This document shows, piece by piece, positions 24,601 to 32,100 of a stretch of DNA of 44,020 bases. The position numbers and the translations under genes were made by a program. Below the pieces are notes generated by a model. The model searched no databases. It saw only the letters and a program-made list of their open reading frames with translations, and was not told where the DNA came from. This DNA is from an uncultured Prevotella sp. GTDB taxonomy: Bacteria > Bacteroidota > Bacteroidia > Bacteroidales > Bacteroidaceae. Position 1 is the first letter of the stretch, and the number at the start of each line of letters is the position of its first letter. Location of the stretch: positions 1-44,020 of the forward strand of contig UQJC01000014.1 in the NCBI GenBank assembly GCA_900541335.1, in the 5' to 3' direction.

Positions 24601-25512
24601 TTCGTTATCATCGTAAACTTGGATTTCACCCGTCTTGACGTTGTAGCGGTAGGGTACTTCGTATTCAGAGGGGAATTCGCTTCCGCTTACAGCCTTTACG
24701 AGGTAAGCACCACCCGTTACCCATTCGCCATTGTTACTCATCGTAGCTTCACCGATGTAGAACAGACCGTCGTGATGTGCTTTCCAACGACCCGTTTCAG
24801 TTTCGTCGAAGCCGATAGGCTTGTAGGTTTTCTTTTCTACGTCATATACATAGCAGAAGCAACCGCCGAGATCCTCGCCCATGGGCAGATAAGTAAATGA
24901 CATACAGCCCAGAATGTATTTACCATCGGCTGAAATGTTCATGAAGCGGTTCATCTTCTGATCCTGGTGCGACATATCCTTTGTCGGAATACCCGGAGTA
25001 GGAAGCAACTTGTTTGTTGTGAGGTTCCAGAATGCTACTGCTTCTTCATATTCGCGTGAAGGGTCAGAATTGTTTATTCGACCTACAGCATACTTGCCAT
25101 CAGGAGTAACTGCCGTAATCAAACCACAGTCAGCGTCGCCTGCCAAGGGGAGGAATACCCACTTGTCTTCCTTGGCTGAATAGTAAGCAGGTTTGCTGTT
25201 AAGCTCACCGACAGCGATGTTACCATCGTTCGTAACGTCATACACTGAGTTACTAGCCACTGTGTCTGTGTTCAGACTTGCTACGAGCACCTTGTCTTTA
25301 CCCGTCTGCAGGTTGACGATTCTTGCACCTTTGTACGTACCCTTGTCCGGGTCGCTGGTGTAAGTTACCGCCCATTGGCCATTGTTCGACATATGAGCAA
25401 TGGCCGCACCATCTTCAAACTTGTACCGGTCGAAGGTGGGGGTTGAGGTGGTTTGTGCCGTCGCGCTGAGTGCGCAAACGGCCAGCACCCCTGATAAACA
25501 TAAATTCTTCAT
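21697..25512 (-). CDS. Composite T9SS cargo: propeller-like repeats, Ig-like, adhesin-like and Omp28/thioredoxin-like domains
   Basis: The protein has 1271 residues with a signal peptide (residues 1-19, cut after SATA). Residues 35-390 hold repeated segments such as SNNGQWAV, TNDGNIAVG, TPDGKYAVG, SADGKYILG and SNNGEWVTGG, like beta-propeller blades. Two Ig-like domains follow (about 408-508 and 518-622). Next is a cleaved-adhesin-like domain (about 634-817, with ETNFDQGV and DDWLVTPQI). Residues 925-1100 resemble Omp28-related, thioredoxin-like proteins with a Cys-Pro-Asn-Cys pair at C939/C942. The last 75 residues are a type A T9SS sorting domain ending GTVVKKVLL. It should be exported; its substrate is unknown. 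A TAnnTTTG promoter lies 70 bases upstream. The TetR gene is divergent, so control by it is possible. Confidence 0.82.
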   Translation of the reverse strand: MKNLCLSGVLAVCALSATAQTTSTPTFDRYKFEDGAAIAHMSNNGQWAVTYTSDPDKGTYKGARIVNLQTGKDKVLVASLNTDTVASNSVYDVTNDGNIAVGELNSKPAYYSAKEDKWVFLPLAGDADCGLITAVTPDGKYAVGRINNSDPSREYEEAVAFWNLTTNKLLPTPGIPTKDMSHQDQKMNRFMNISADGKYILGCMSFTYLPMGEDLGGCFCYVYDVEKKTYKPIGFDETETGRWKAHHDGLFYIGEATMSNNGEWVTGGAYLVKAVSGSEFPSEYEVPYRYNVKTGEIQVYDDNESIDKYGWSIDNQGNVYAAGPAASPYRDFSVRSGKYWIDFTQTMKQKYQKDIMGELGISNSGTPISLSDDGLTIATTIDPHEAYIVRLTEPFTQIADNINLLSDYTVTPAKGSSISRLTNITIGFTRDVKVVGDASDIILQDPITKEELATAVSFKADGKNVNIVFRGAALPEEGMPYYVIIPAKTICLANDATRFNEQIRLNYSARAEKPVEMVSASPEENKTIGKLDASTNPIVLTFDADLKLKDENVRGKIYQGDNAVPFADLMLLSSGSKVMVYPATTQYLYKDVNYRIEIPAGTFTDVTGNEKTANEVINLHYKGAYEREISYDENVLFETNFDQGVTGMLVLDNDENKPSPEAQQMGFTDARYGWIPVWDENETDHAVGSTSMYTPAGKSDDWLVTPQIKVVDKLCKLTFQSQSFSANKKDNLKVYVWASNEMYNMLDKATVEKIRTEGKLVYNELQSPGKNENVLKGDWKDNAVSLAEFAGKNVYIAFLNDNEDQSMVFIDNMRVLHELPYYVGVTNDETVVDANEIIIKGVADIRDAEKVFTTAKLTLKDAKGKVIDEIKEEGLSLKMGDKYNFEFAKALPLAVGEVNNFSIDLLFNDVANTLESKIKSLAFQPKKRIVLEELTGTDCPNCPQGILAIDKLHATYGELFIPMALHCYDGDPFMTGVTPYAQFLKLTAAPSGIIQRSGTINFPMTSVNAGDGFDYTFNAPEGTAPLWMDLVAEELNKPTEAEITATATLDASATNITVPVNVRYALNATDLYHKVFAVILENDLVSYQRNNLASLTDPDLGEWGKGGLYGQSTVQPYTFDHVVRGYLGTTFTGTPELIPAEVKAGETYSTTLNFPVPAHIQKAWNTDIVVMLFDGNTDKLINAYQTKVTVPDAIEDAQTTGTATIEVTAAANKVWVNTTDAATVTVLAADGRTLTTAQGQGTLSIDVNNYRGMALVRVTTAQGTVVKKVLL

Positions 25513-25581
25513 AGGATGTTGTATATATAATAATGTATTGGTTGATCGGATTCAAATTGCAATTCATCAGGCATTGCGGTG

Positions 25582-25589
25582 CAAAGTTA
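25582..25589 (-). promoter_or_regulatory. Promoter -7 element for the 1271-residue gene
   Basis: The minus strand reads TAACTTTG, an exact match to TAnnTTTG, followed by C. It lies 70 bases before the start at 25512. No clear -33 element is seen. With the TetR promoter at 25885 it makes a divergent pair. Confidence 0.65.
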
Positions 25590-25799
25590 CGAAGAAAAGC
25601 CTTTTTGAATAAGATAGAAACTGGATAAAACGATGAATATGCAGGTAAAATCGAACAAAATGAAAGTTTTTCTCTCGTTCTTTTTGCGCTTCGTCTGTTT
25701 TTAAGCTTGGATGCCTGCGTTTCTGTATCTTTCTCTCTCAGTAGGTACAGTCAACCCAGATTACATAGTCCGACCGTGCGTAATTATTTACCCTGCCGA

Positions 25800-25815
25800 T
25801 AGCTTGTACAAGCTA
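25800..25815. promoter_or_regulatory. Perfect 16-bp palindrome, candidate operator
   Basis: TAGCTTGTACAAGCTA is its own reverse complement over 16 bases. It lies in the 418-base region between the divergent secreted-protein gene and the TetR gene, about 70 bases upstream of the TetR -7 element. TetR-family proteins bind such dyads as dimers. That this is its operator is inference from position and symmetry. Confidence 0.5.
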
Positions 25816-25858
25816 ATTCATGGAATCTATCTGAAAACTTACGTATAATGAAATAGAA

Positions 25859-25910
25859 AAACCTGCGACCTCCGAAAAGTTTTGTACTTTTGCTACCGTT
25901 AAGCAGGTTT
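25859..25910 (+). promoter_or_regulatory. TetR-gene promoter flanked by an inverted repeat
   Basis: TACTTTTG (25885-25892) matches TAnnTTTG. It is bracketed by AAACCTGC (25859-25866) and GCAGGTTT (25903-25910), exact reverse complements with a 36-base gap. The second copy would be in the first bases of the mRNA. The arrangement could be a pair of operator half-sites for autoregulation. The ATG follows at 25931. Apart from this, the 16-bp palindrome and the divergent promoter, nothing else stands out in 25513-25930. Confidence 0.5.
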
Positions 25911-25930
25911 AAAATGAAATCCGTTCTCCT

Positions 25931-26575
25931 ATGGCAAATGCAAATGATCCAATCTCGCAGCGTGAAGATGTTCGCCATCAAGTTATTGAAGTAGCTACCA
26001 AGGCGTTTCATAGCCGTGGTATTAAAAATGTAACGATGGACGATATTGCTCACAGTCTGACGATGTCGAAGCGTACGCTTTATCAGCTTTTTTCTGATAA
26101 GGAAGACCTTTTGCTTGCGTGTGCTCAACAGCGTGATGCACATGAGGAAGCTCGGGTGGAAGAACTAATGCAAAAGAGCAACAGTGTCTTTGATTTCCTG
26201 CTTGCTACGTTTGCCGTTAAAATGCACGAGATGGAGCACATTCATCCCAGTTTCTTTGCTGAAATGTTGAAGTTCCCGCGCGTTATGCAGTACCTCGAAC
26301 AACAGAGTCGGGAGCGTGAAGTTGCAGCTGTTGAATTTCTCAATAAGGGAAAGGAGCAGGGTTATTTCCGCAGCAATGTGAATTTCCATATTGTGTATAA
26401 CCAATTGACTGCTGGTGTCGAAATTGTGTTGCGATGTGAAGGCCTTACGCGTTTCACTCAGCGTGAGCTTTTTGTCAACACCGTTATTCCTTATGTGCGT
26501 GGTTGTGCAACACTCAAAGGTATCGAATTGATAGACCAGTTCATGGAAACATTCGGTAACGAAATTGAGTGGTAG
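25931..26575 (+). CDS. TetR/AcrR-family transcriptional regulator
   Basis: The protein has 214 residues. The N-terminal helix-turn-helix is clear at about residues 14-60: VIEVATKAFHSRGIKNVTMD, then DIAHSLTMSKRTLYQLFSDK. The C-terminal ligand-binding and dimerisation part (61-214) is helical and has no family-wide motif, so the ligand cannot be named. TetR proteins usually repress neighbouring genes and themselves. The divergent neighbour is the 1271-residue secreted protein. Downstream lie a perfect hairpin, the 43-bp repeat array and then the beta-galactosidase gene, which has its own promoter. Confidence 0.9.
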   Translation: MANANDPISQREDVRHQVIEVATKAFHSRGIKNVTMDDIAHSLTMSKRTLYQLFSDKEDLLLACAQQRDAHEEARVEELMQKSNSVFDFLLATFAVKMHEMEHIHPSFFAEMLKFPRVMQYLEQQSREREVAAVEFLNKGKEQGYFRSNVNFHIVYNQLTAGVEIVLRCEGLTRFTQRELFVNTVIPYVRGCATLKGIELIDQFMETFGNEIEW

Positions 26576-26601
26576 TTTTTTAGGTATTTCCCTACATTCA
26601 T

Positions 26602-26647
26602 GCAAGTTCCCCTGCAACCCTACGTGGTAAGTTGCAGGGGAACTTGC
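26602..26647 (+). terminator. 17-bp perfect hairpin after the TetR gene
   Basis: GCAAGTTCCCCTGCAAC (26602-26618) pairs with GTTGCAGGGGAACTTGC (26631-26647), no mismatch, loop of 12 bases. The loop itself has TAC-GTG-GTA. It lies 26 bases after the TetR stop. No T-run follows it, so it is either an atypical terminator or a stable 3' end protector. The T-run (26576-26582) comes before the stem. Confidence 0.55.
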
Positions 26648-26718
26648 GTATTGGATGGCATAGTGTTTGTTACCTACTCATTGGTGGAATGCATCCATTT
26701 ATCAAGTTTCTATCATTC

Positions 26719-27190
26719 TTTACGGTTTCCGTGAAGGTCGTCCCGAGTGTTGGGATGATGTTTGCCGGCTTCCGTGAAGGTCGTCCCGAGTGTTGGGATG
26801 ATGTTTGCCGGCTTCTGTGAAGGTCATCCCAAGTGTTGGGATGGGTCTTTACGGCTCCCGTGTGGGTCGTCCCAAGTGTTGGGATGGTTCTTTACGGCTC
26901 CCGTATGAGTCGTCCCAAGTGTTTAGACCTCCTTTTACGGCTCCCGTGTGAGTCGTCCCAAGTGTTTAGACCTCCTTTTACGGCTTCCGTATGAGTCGTC
27001 CCAAGTGTTTAGACCTTCTTTTACGGCTTCCGTATGAGGCATTCCAAGTGTTTAGACCTTCTTTTACGGATCCCAAGTGGAGTATCCAGCGTGTTGAGAT
27101 GTTCTTTTGTGGTTGGTGTGTGGGGATTCTTGGGGGTGGGGAGGAGCTTTCACGAACTCCGTAAGCAGTCTTGCAAGACCTTCTATTATG
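26719..27190. repeat. Tandem array of 43-bp repeats with two internal dyads
   Basis: Eight clear units start at 26719, 26761, 26804, 26848, 26891, 26934, 26977 and 27020 (lengths 42-44, mostly 43). A decayed ninth starts at 27063, and two barely recognisable units run to 27190. Each unit begins TTTACGG or TTTGCCGG. One dyad is TACGG-N3-CCGTA, perfect in units 5, 7 and 8. The other is TCCCAA-GTG-TTGGGA, best in units 3 and 4 and destroyed in units 5-8, where GTTTAGACC replaces the right arm. The array lies between the TetR and beta-galactosidase genes. No long reading frame fits. It is not a CRISPR, since there are no unique spacers. Confidence 0.85.
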
Positions 27191-27383
27191 GATAACGGCT
27201 TAGTATGAGATGTTTTTAGATTGTAGATGATTTTTATGTCGTAGCTGTAAGCCAAAATCGAAAAGGTATCCGAGTTACTCATTTCTCTTAATTAGGCAGT
27301 ATCTAATTATAGAGATGTCCTATATCTCTTTTATTTATGTCATATCGGCGGGAATGTTGCTCTCAGAACCCGTAACTTTTCCT
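27191..27383. other. Intergenic sequence before the beta-galactosidase promoter
   Basis: This AT-rich stretch follows the repeat array. The only structure seen is a short stem AGAGAT (27311-27316) with ATCTCT (27324-27329), followed by TTTATTT, which could be a weak terminator. No gene is visible. Confidence 0.5.
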
Positions 27384-27391
27384 TACCTTTG
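27384..27391 (+). promoter_or_regulatory. Promoter -7 element for the beta-galactosidase gene
   Basis: TACCTTTG followed by C matches TAnnTTTG exactly, 40 bases before the ATG at 27432. A TTG at 27357-27359 is 24 bases upstream, a little further than the usual 19-21. Confidence 0.7.
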
Positions 27392-27431
27392 CGCGGAACG
27401 AGCTACAAATCAAAACATCTAATATTCAATT

Positions 27432-30400
27432 ATGTCAACAACTCTATCTTTTCATCGTTGGTTGACGCTTCTGTTACTCGGTACGCTGACGTTCCTCGGA
27501 GCGCGAGCACAAGAGTATCAACGGGGCGTGCTTTACCATTTGGTCTATGCGGCCAAACAGCAAGCGATTGGTTTTGATCAGCAAGGACATCTGACCCTCG
27601 CGCCGATTGATTCTGCAGCGGCTGACCAGCATTTTACTATTAGTGAACTTTCGGGTTCCTGGCGTTTTATCCACCCCTTTACCAATTATGCGCTTCGTAC
27701 GGAAGGTGATGCGTTGCAATTGGGCGAGAACAATGGTTCGGATGAGGCTCAGTTGTGGAAAACTGAAGAGGATGCTGAGGGATTTACCTTACTAATCCCC
27801 ACGAACCGTCCCGAAATGGCTGCTGCCGTGGAGGGTGATAAGTTAGTGCTTATTGATAAGAAAAAGGCTGTGGGAAATAAGGCGGCCCGCTTTACCATTA
27901 AACGTGCCATCAAGTCGGGTTTTGACGATGCACTTACGTATAAGATACGTTTCGTAAATCGTCCGAATTTGGTGGTCGGTAACGGCGATTCGGGTGAGAA
28001 CAATGCGCGCATTGTGGGTGAAAAGGAGAACAAACTCAATCGAGGTCAGTATTGGTCTGTCAAAATGCTTGACCTTAACCGTCGTGTCGTAGCCAATGCC
28101 TTCTATGACCAAAACTTTGACGATGGCGGTAACAATGCTTCTATAGATTACCTGCTGCAATGGCCTGCAACTGAGGGTGTGTGGAACAATGCTCAGTTTG
28201 TATTCGAACCTGTAGTAGGCCAAATGGGAGTTTACATCATTCGTTCTGCGTCACCCGCGAAGCAAGACCGTATGTATGCACTCAAGGGCAACAAGGTGAA
28301 GTCAGTGCCTTACAACACGAAGAACGCTGATGCTTGGGTACGTTTTGAACCGGTTGAAAAGCCCAAAATCAAGTCACCCTATTGGGAGGACGAACGCATT
28401 TTTGCTGAAAACAAAGAGCCGGGTGTGGCAACTTACATGCCTTATGACAGCGAAAGCAGCATGTTGGCCGATACGGCTTACTACCATACGCCGTGGTTGA
28501 CTCCGCGTAATTCCCGTTACATGACGCTCAATGGTACTTGGAAGTTCCACTTCGTTCCCGAGCCTTCACAGCGTCCGCTTGACTTCTATAAAGAGGGTTT
28601 TGACGTTTCGGGTTGGGACAACATCCCCGTTCCTTCTAACTGGGAAATGCAGGGTTACGACCGTCCTATCTATGCTAATGTGGAATATCCGCACTCCAAT
28701 ACGCCGCCGTTTATCAAGGCTCGCCCGGGCTTTAATGACGAGGGTAAGAACTATGGCATCAACCCCGTAGGTTCGTACGTTCGTGAATTTGAATTGCCCG
28801 CTAATTGGGACGGACGCCGCACCTTTATTCACTTCGGTGGTATCTATTCAGCTGCATTCGTATGGTTGAATGGTAAGTACGTAGGTTACACGCAGGGTGC
28901 AAACAATGTGGCAGAATTTGACTTGACGAAGTATCTGCGTGCGGGCAAGAATACGCTCGCTGTACAGGTGTTCCGCTGGAGCGATGGTTCTTATTTGGAA
29001 TGCCAGGATATGTTCCGTATGTCGGGTATCTTCCGCGAGGTTTACCTCTTCAATACTCCCAAGGCGGCTGTACGCGACCACTACATAACTTCAGTATTGA
29101 GTGACGACTATCAGCACGCTACACTCAATGTGCGCCTTACGATCGACGACCGCGATGAGGTGGGCGAGGGTCAGGCAAAACAGTATGTGGTGAAACTCTT
29201 TGATCCCAACAACAGCGAAGTGGGTAACACGAAGGTAAAGGCGTTTGCGGTTCATGGAGGAGAAGTGTTGTGTACCATCGAACTGGACAAGCCCCTCCTT
29301 TGGTCAGCCGAGACTCCCCATCTGTATACTGTGCGTGTCATCCAGCAGGATGCCAGTGGAAAGGATGAGATGGCATTCTCAACCAAGTATGGCTTCCGCA
29401 AAATTGAAATTCGCAACTCGTTGGTTTACATCAACGGACAGCGCATCTTCTTCAAGGGCGTGAACCGTCACGACACGTCTCCGCGTTACGGACGTGCTAC
29501 TACGACCGAAGAAATGCTTCGCGACGTGACGCTCATGAAGCAAAACAACATCAATACGATCCGTACTTCTCACTATCCCAATGAGGCCAAGATGTATGCG
29601 ATGTATGACTACTACGGACTCTATACTTGTGATGAGGCTGACCTCGAAGACCATGCGAACCAAAGCATCTCAGACCGCCCGTCATGGATACCGTCTTTCG
29701 TAGATCGCATTGACCGCATGGTGCTTCGTGACCGCAACCACCCCAGTGTGGTGATGTGGAGTTTGGGTAACGAGGCTGGTAATGGTGAAAACTTCCGCGA
29801 CTGTTATGCGGCAGCCCGTAAGCTCGATGACCGTCCTATTCACTACGAAGGTACCCGTTCGAATGGCTCTTTCGGTGGTGGACGTTTCTCTGATTTCTAT
29901 TCTAAGATGTATCCCGGTATGGCTTGGATGAATCAGAATACAAGCAATCTTGACAAACCGATGTTCCTTTGTGAGTATGCTCACGCTATGGGTAATGCTA
30001 TTGGTAACTTAAAGGAGTATTGGAATATCATGGAGGCTTCGAATGCGACTATCGGTGGTTGCATTTGGGACTGGGTAGACCAGGCTATTTACGAGCCGCA
30101 TGAAATGAAGAAGGGTGTGTACCGTCTGCACACGGGGTATGACTTCCCTGGTCCGCATCAAGGTAATTTCTGTTCGAATGGTGTCATCCCCGCTACGCGT
30201 GAGGAGGGTGCTAAACTTAAGGAAGTAAAGGCGGCTTATCAATATGTGAAGTTTGACAACTTCCGTATCGACGAGGAGAAGAACACGGTGAGCTTGACGT
30301 TGCGCAATGGTTATGCCTTCCTCAATCTGCAGGACATGGATTTGCGTTATGTAACGGTCAAGAATGGTAAACCCGTAGGTCAGAAGACCATGCATTTACC

Positions 30401-31433
30401 TTCAGTTGCACCGGGTGACTCGGTAACGCTTACGCTTAAGTTGCCGAAGGTGAAGGTGCGTAAGGCATGGACTTCGGGTGACGAAGTATTGCTTAACCTT
30501 CACGTTACGCAGCGTGCAGCTCAGCGTTATGCTGGTGCAGGTCACGAAGTTGCCATGACACAGTTTATGCTTGCTAAGCGTGGTCCGCTTTCACAGCTGA
30601 AGTCTTCTAAAGGCCATTTGGCTCAGACTGCAGCACTCCATGAAACGCGCATTGGCAATGACCGTGTACAATTGACGTTTGACAATGAGACGGCTCGTTT
30701 GACGGGACTTGTGCTCGATGGTCGTCAATTAGTAGCCGACGGTCAGGGATTCCAGTTTGACAACCACCGCTGGATTGAAAATGACCGTTACGGCAATGTG
30801 GATAACGGCTTGGAGAAGAAGGGTACGCTCAAGGTTGAGCAGGTCAATGGTAACACGGTTGTCCGTACCGAACGTAAGGGCACACTTTGTACGACCTTGA
30901 TTGATTATACCATCTATCCGCAGGGCATTGTCGACGTGGATGCTACTTTCATGCCTCATTCGCCCAACTTGCGTCGTGCAGGTTTGGTTTGCATGCTCGA
31001 TTCTTCGCTCTCTCAAGTAGACTACTATGCATACGGACCTTGGGAGAATTACTGCGATCGTAAAGATGGCGTAATCGTAGGTCGTTACCAGACGACGGTC
31101 GCTCAAATGCCTGAGCGCTACGTGAAGCCCCAGAGTATGGGTGGTCGCGAAGGTTTGCGCGAACTTGTACTTTCTGATGCGAAGGGCTTTGGCGTGAAGA
31201 TTGAAACGCAAGGTCAGGTAGGCTTCTCAGCATTGCAGTTTACGGATGAAGACTTGATGAAGGGACAACACATGTGGGAACTTCAGCCTCGTCCTTATAC
31301 AGTGTTGCACCTCGATGCTTGGACGCGCGGTGTGGGTAATGCTTCCTGCGGTCAGGATGTCGATACGCTCCCCATCTATCGTGTTCCTGAAAAGCCGATG
31401 AGCTATAAGCTCCGCATTTCGAAGAACGATTAA
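27432..31433 (+). CDS. Secreted glycoside hydrolase family 2 beta-galactosidase with beta-trefoil-like N-terminal region
   Basis: The protein has 1333 residues. A signal peptide (1-26, ending GARA) sends it to the periplasm or surface. Residues 28-310 look like two ricin-type beta-trefoil segments (QLWKTEEDAEGF, YWSVKMLDLNRRVVAN), an addition not found in ordinary LacZ. The GH2 sugar-binding domain is at about 350-545, the Ig-like domain at 555-665 and the TIM barrel at 670-960. The acid/base E781 lies in SLGNEAGNG and the nucleophile E848 in LCEYAHAMGNA, with NRHD earlier. Residues 1070-1330 match the small-chain C-terminal domain. It hydrolyses terminal beta-galactose, probably from host or plant glycans; the exact linkage is not known. 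It has its own promoter and terminator. Confidence 0.93.
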   Translation: MSTTLSFHRWLTLLLLGTLTFLGARAQEYQRGVLYHLVYAAKQQAIGFDQQGHLTLAPIDSAAADQHFTISELSGSWRFIHPFTNYALRTEGDALQLGENNGSDEAQLWKTEEDAEGFTLLIPTNRPEMAAAVEGDKLVLIDKKKAVGNKAARFTIKRAIKSGFDDALTYKIRFVNRPNLVVGNGDSGENNARIVGEKENKLNRGQYWSVKMLDLNRRVVANAFYDQNFDDGGNNASIDYLLQWPATEGVWNNAQFVFEPVVGQMGVYIIRSASPAKQDRMYALKGNKVKSVPYNTKNADAWVRFEPVEKPKIKSPYWEDERIFAENKEPGVATYMPYDSESSMLADTAYYHTPWLTPRNSRYMTLNGTWKFHFVPEPSQRPLDFYKEGFDVSGWDNIPVPSNWEMQGYDRPIYANVEYPHSNTPPFIKARPGFNDEGKNYGINPVGSYVREFELPANWDGRRTFIHFGGIYSAAFVWLNGKYVGYTQGANNVAEFDLTKYLRAGKNTLAVQVFRWSDGSYLECQDMFRMSGIFREVYLFNTPKAAVRDHYITSVLSDDYQHATLNVRLTIDDRDEVGEGQAKQYVVKLFDPNNSEVGNTKVKAFAVHGGEVLCTIELDKPLLWSAETPHLYTVRVIQQDASGKDEMAFSTKYGFRKIEIRNSLVYINGQRIFFKGVNRHDTSPRYGRATTTEEMLRDVTLMKQNNINTIRTSHYPNEAKMYAMYDYYGLYTCDEADLEDHANQSISDRPSWIPSFVDRIDRMVLRDRNHPSVVMWSLGNEAGNGENFRDCYAAARKLDDRPIHYEGTRSNGSFGGGRFSDFYSKMYPGMAWMNQNTSNLDKPMFLCEYAHAMGNAIGNLKEYWNIMEASNATIGGCIWDWVDQAIYEPHEMKKGVYRLHTGYDFPGPHQGNFCSNGVIPATREEGAKLKEVKAAYQYVKFDNFRIDEEKNTVSLTLRNGYAFLNLQDMDLRYVTVKNGKPVGQKTMHLPSVAPGDSVTLTLKLPKVKVRKAWTSGDEVLLNLHVTQRAAQRYAGAGHEVAMTQFMLAKRGPLSQLKSSKGHLAQTAALHETRIGNDRVQLTFDNETARLTGLVLDGRQLVADGQGFQFDNHRWIENDRYGNVDNGLEKKGTLKVEQVNGNTVVRTERKGTLCTTLIDYTIYPQGIVDVDATFMPHSPNLRRAGLVCMLDSSLSQVDYYAYGPWENYCDRKDGVIVGRYQTTVAQMPERYVKPQSMGGREGLRELVLSDAKGFGVKIETQGQVGFSALQFTDEDLMKGQHMWELQPRPYTVLHLDAWTRGVGNASCGQDVDTLPIYRVPEKPMSYKLRISKND

Positions 31434-31459
31434 GTCGGAGAACTTAACTGACAGATACG

Positions 31460-31498
31460 AAAAGCCCCCGAAACGTTAGAAGCGTTTCGGGGGCTTTT
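31460..31498. terminator. Bidirectional terminator after the beta-galactosidase gene
   Basis: AAAAGCCCCCGAAACG (31460-31475) pairs perfectly with CGTTTCGGGGGCTTTT (31483-31498): 16 bp, loop of seven. It lies between convergent genes and has T-runs on both strands, so it can also end the minus-strand membrane protein transcript. Confidence 0.92.
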
Positions 31499-31528
31499 CA
31501 TGCTTATGTATCTATCGGAAAGGAATGC

Positions 31529-32014
31529 TTAGAAACGATAGGTCAAGGTCACACCGATATTACGGAAACCATGGTCAAGGATGTCGAAGTCGTCAGCAAA
31601 GTGGAAGGCTACCATCGGACGATAGTCTACACCAAAGGTAAGGGGAATGCTCTTCAGCGTAAAGCCAAATCCGAGGGTTCCGACCGGACCGAGGAACATG
31701 CCGTCAGCGTGCCCACAATCGTAGAAACCAATACCGGCACCAAAACCACCCCAGAACTTCCAGGTCGCGAAGCGTGGTGTCCAATTTCCCCATTGCTTGA
31801 TGTTCCAGTTGTAAACACCTTGCAGGGAAAAGCCATCATCGAGGTCGAACACACCAGCGGTTACATCCAGGAAGTTGCGTTTGCTGAAGTGATACTGATA
31901 CTCCAAGTCGATGGTAGAACCGCCAAAGTGAGCACCGATGGCGTGCGGTGTACGCTGAGCGTAAGCTGTCATACCCATGAAGGCGATGAACAGCGTGAGA
32001 AGATACTTCTTCAT
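31529..32014 (-). CDS. Small outer-membrane beta-barrel protein
   Basis: The protein has 161 residues. The signal peptide is MKKYLLTLFIAFMGMTAYA. The mature part alternates polar and hydrophobic residues (TIDLEYQYHFSKRNFLDVTA, WKFWGGFGAGIGFYD, FGVDYRPMVAFHF) and ends VTLTYRF, with the C-terminal phenylalanine typical of outer-membrane barrels. About eight strands fit the length. It has no known substrate motif; I cannot name a function. It has a clear promoter upstream (32101-32131) and shares the terminator with the convergent beta-galactosidase gene. Confidence 0.8.
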   Translation of the reverse strand: MKKYLLTLFIAFMGMTAYAQRTPHAIGAHFGGSTIDLEYQYHFSKRNFLDVTAGVFDLDDGFSLQGVYNWNIKQWGNWTPRFATWKFWGGFGAGIGFYDCGHADGMFLGPVGTLGFGFTLKSIPLTFGVDYRPMVAFHFADDFDILDHGFRNIGVTLTYRF

Positions 32015-32100
32015 ACGAATAGATGTTTGATGAGTGATACTATTATGGATATACCTTGTTTATAGGTTGTCTTTGCAGGTCGATACTGCACTGACGGCTG

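Noticed and set aside
26632..26820. Small plus-strand frame across the hairpin and repeats
   Set aside because: It starts inside the 17-bp hairpin and is made of tandem repeat sequence; frames are not kept because units vary from 42 to 44 bases.
26719..27190. CRISPR array
   Set aside because: The units are tandem with no unique spacers between conserved repeats, and no cas genes are near.
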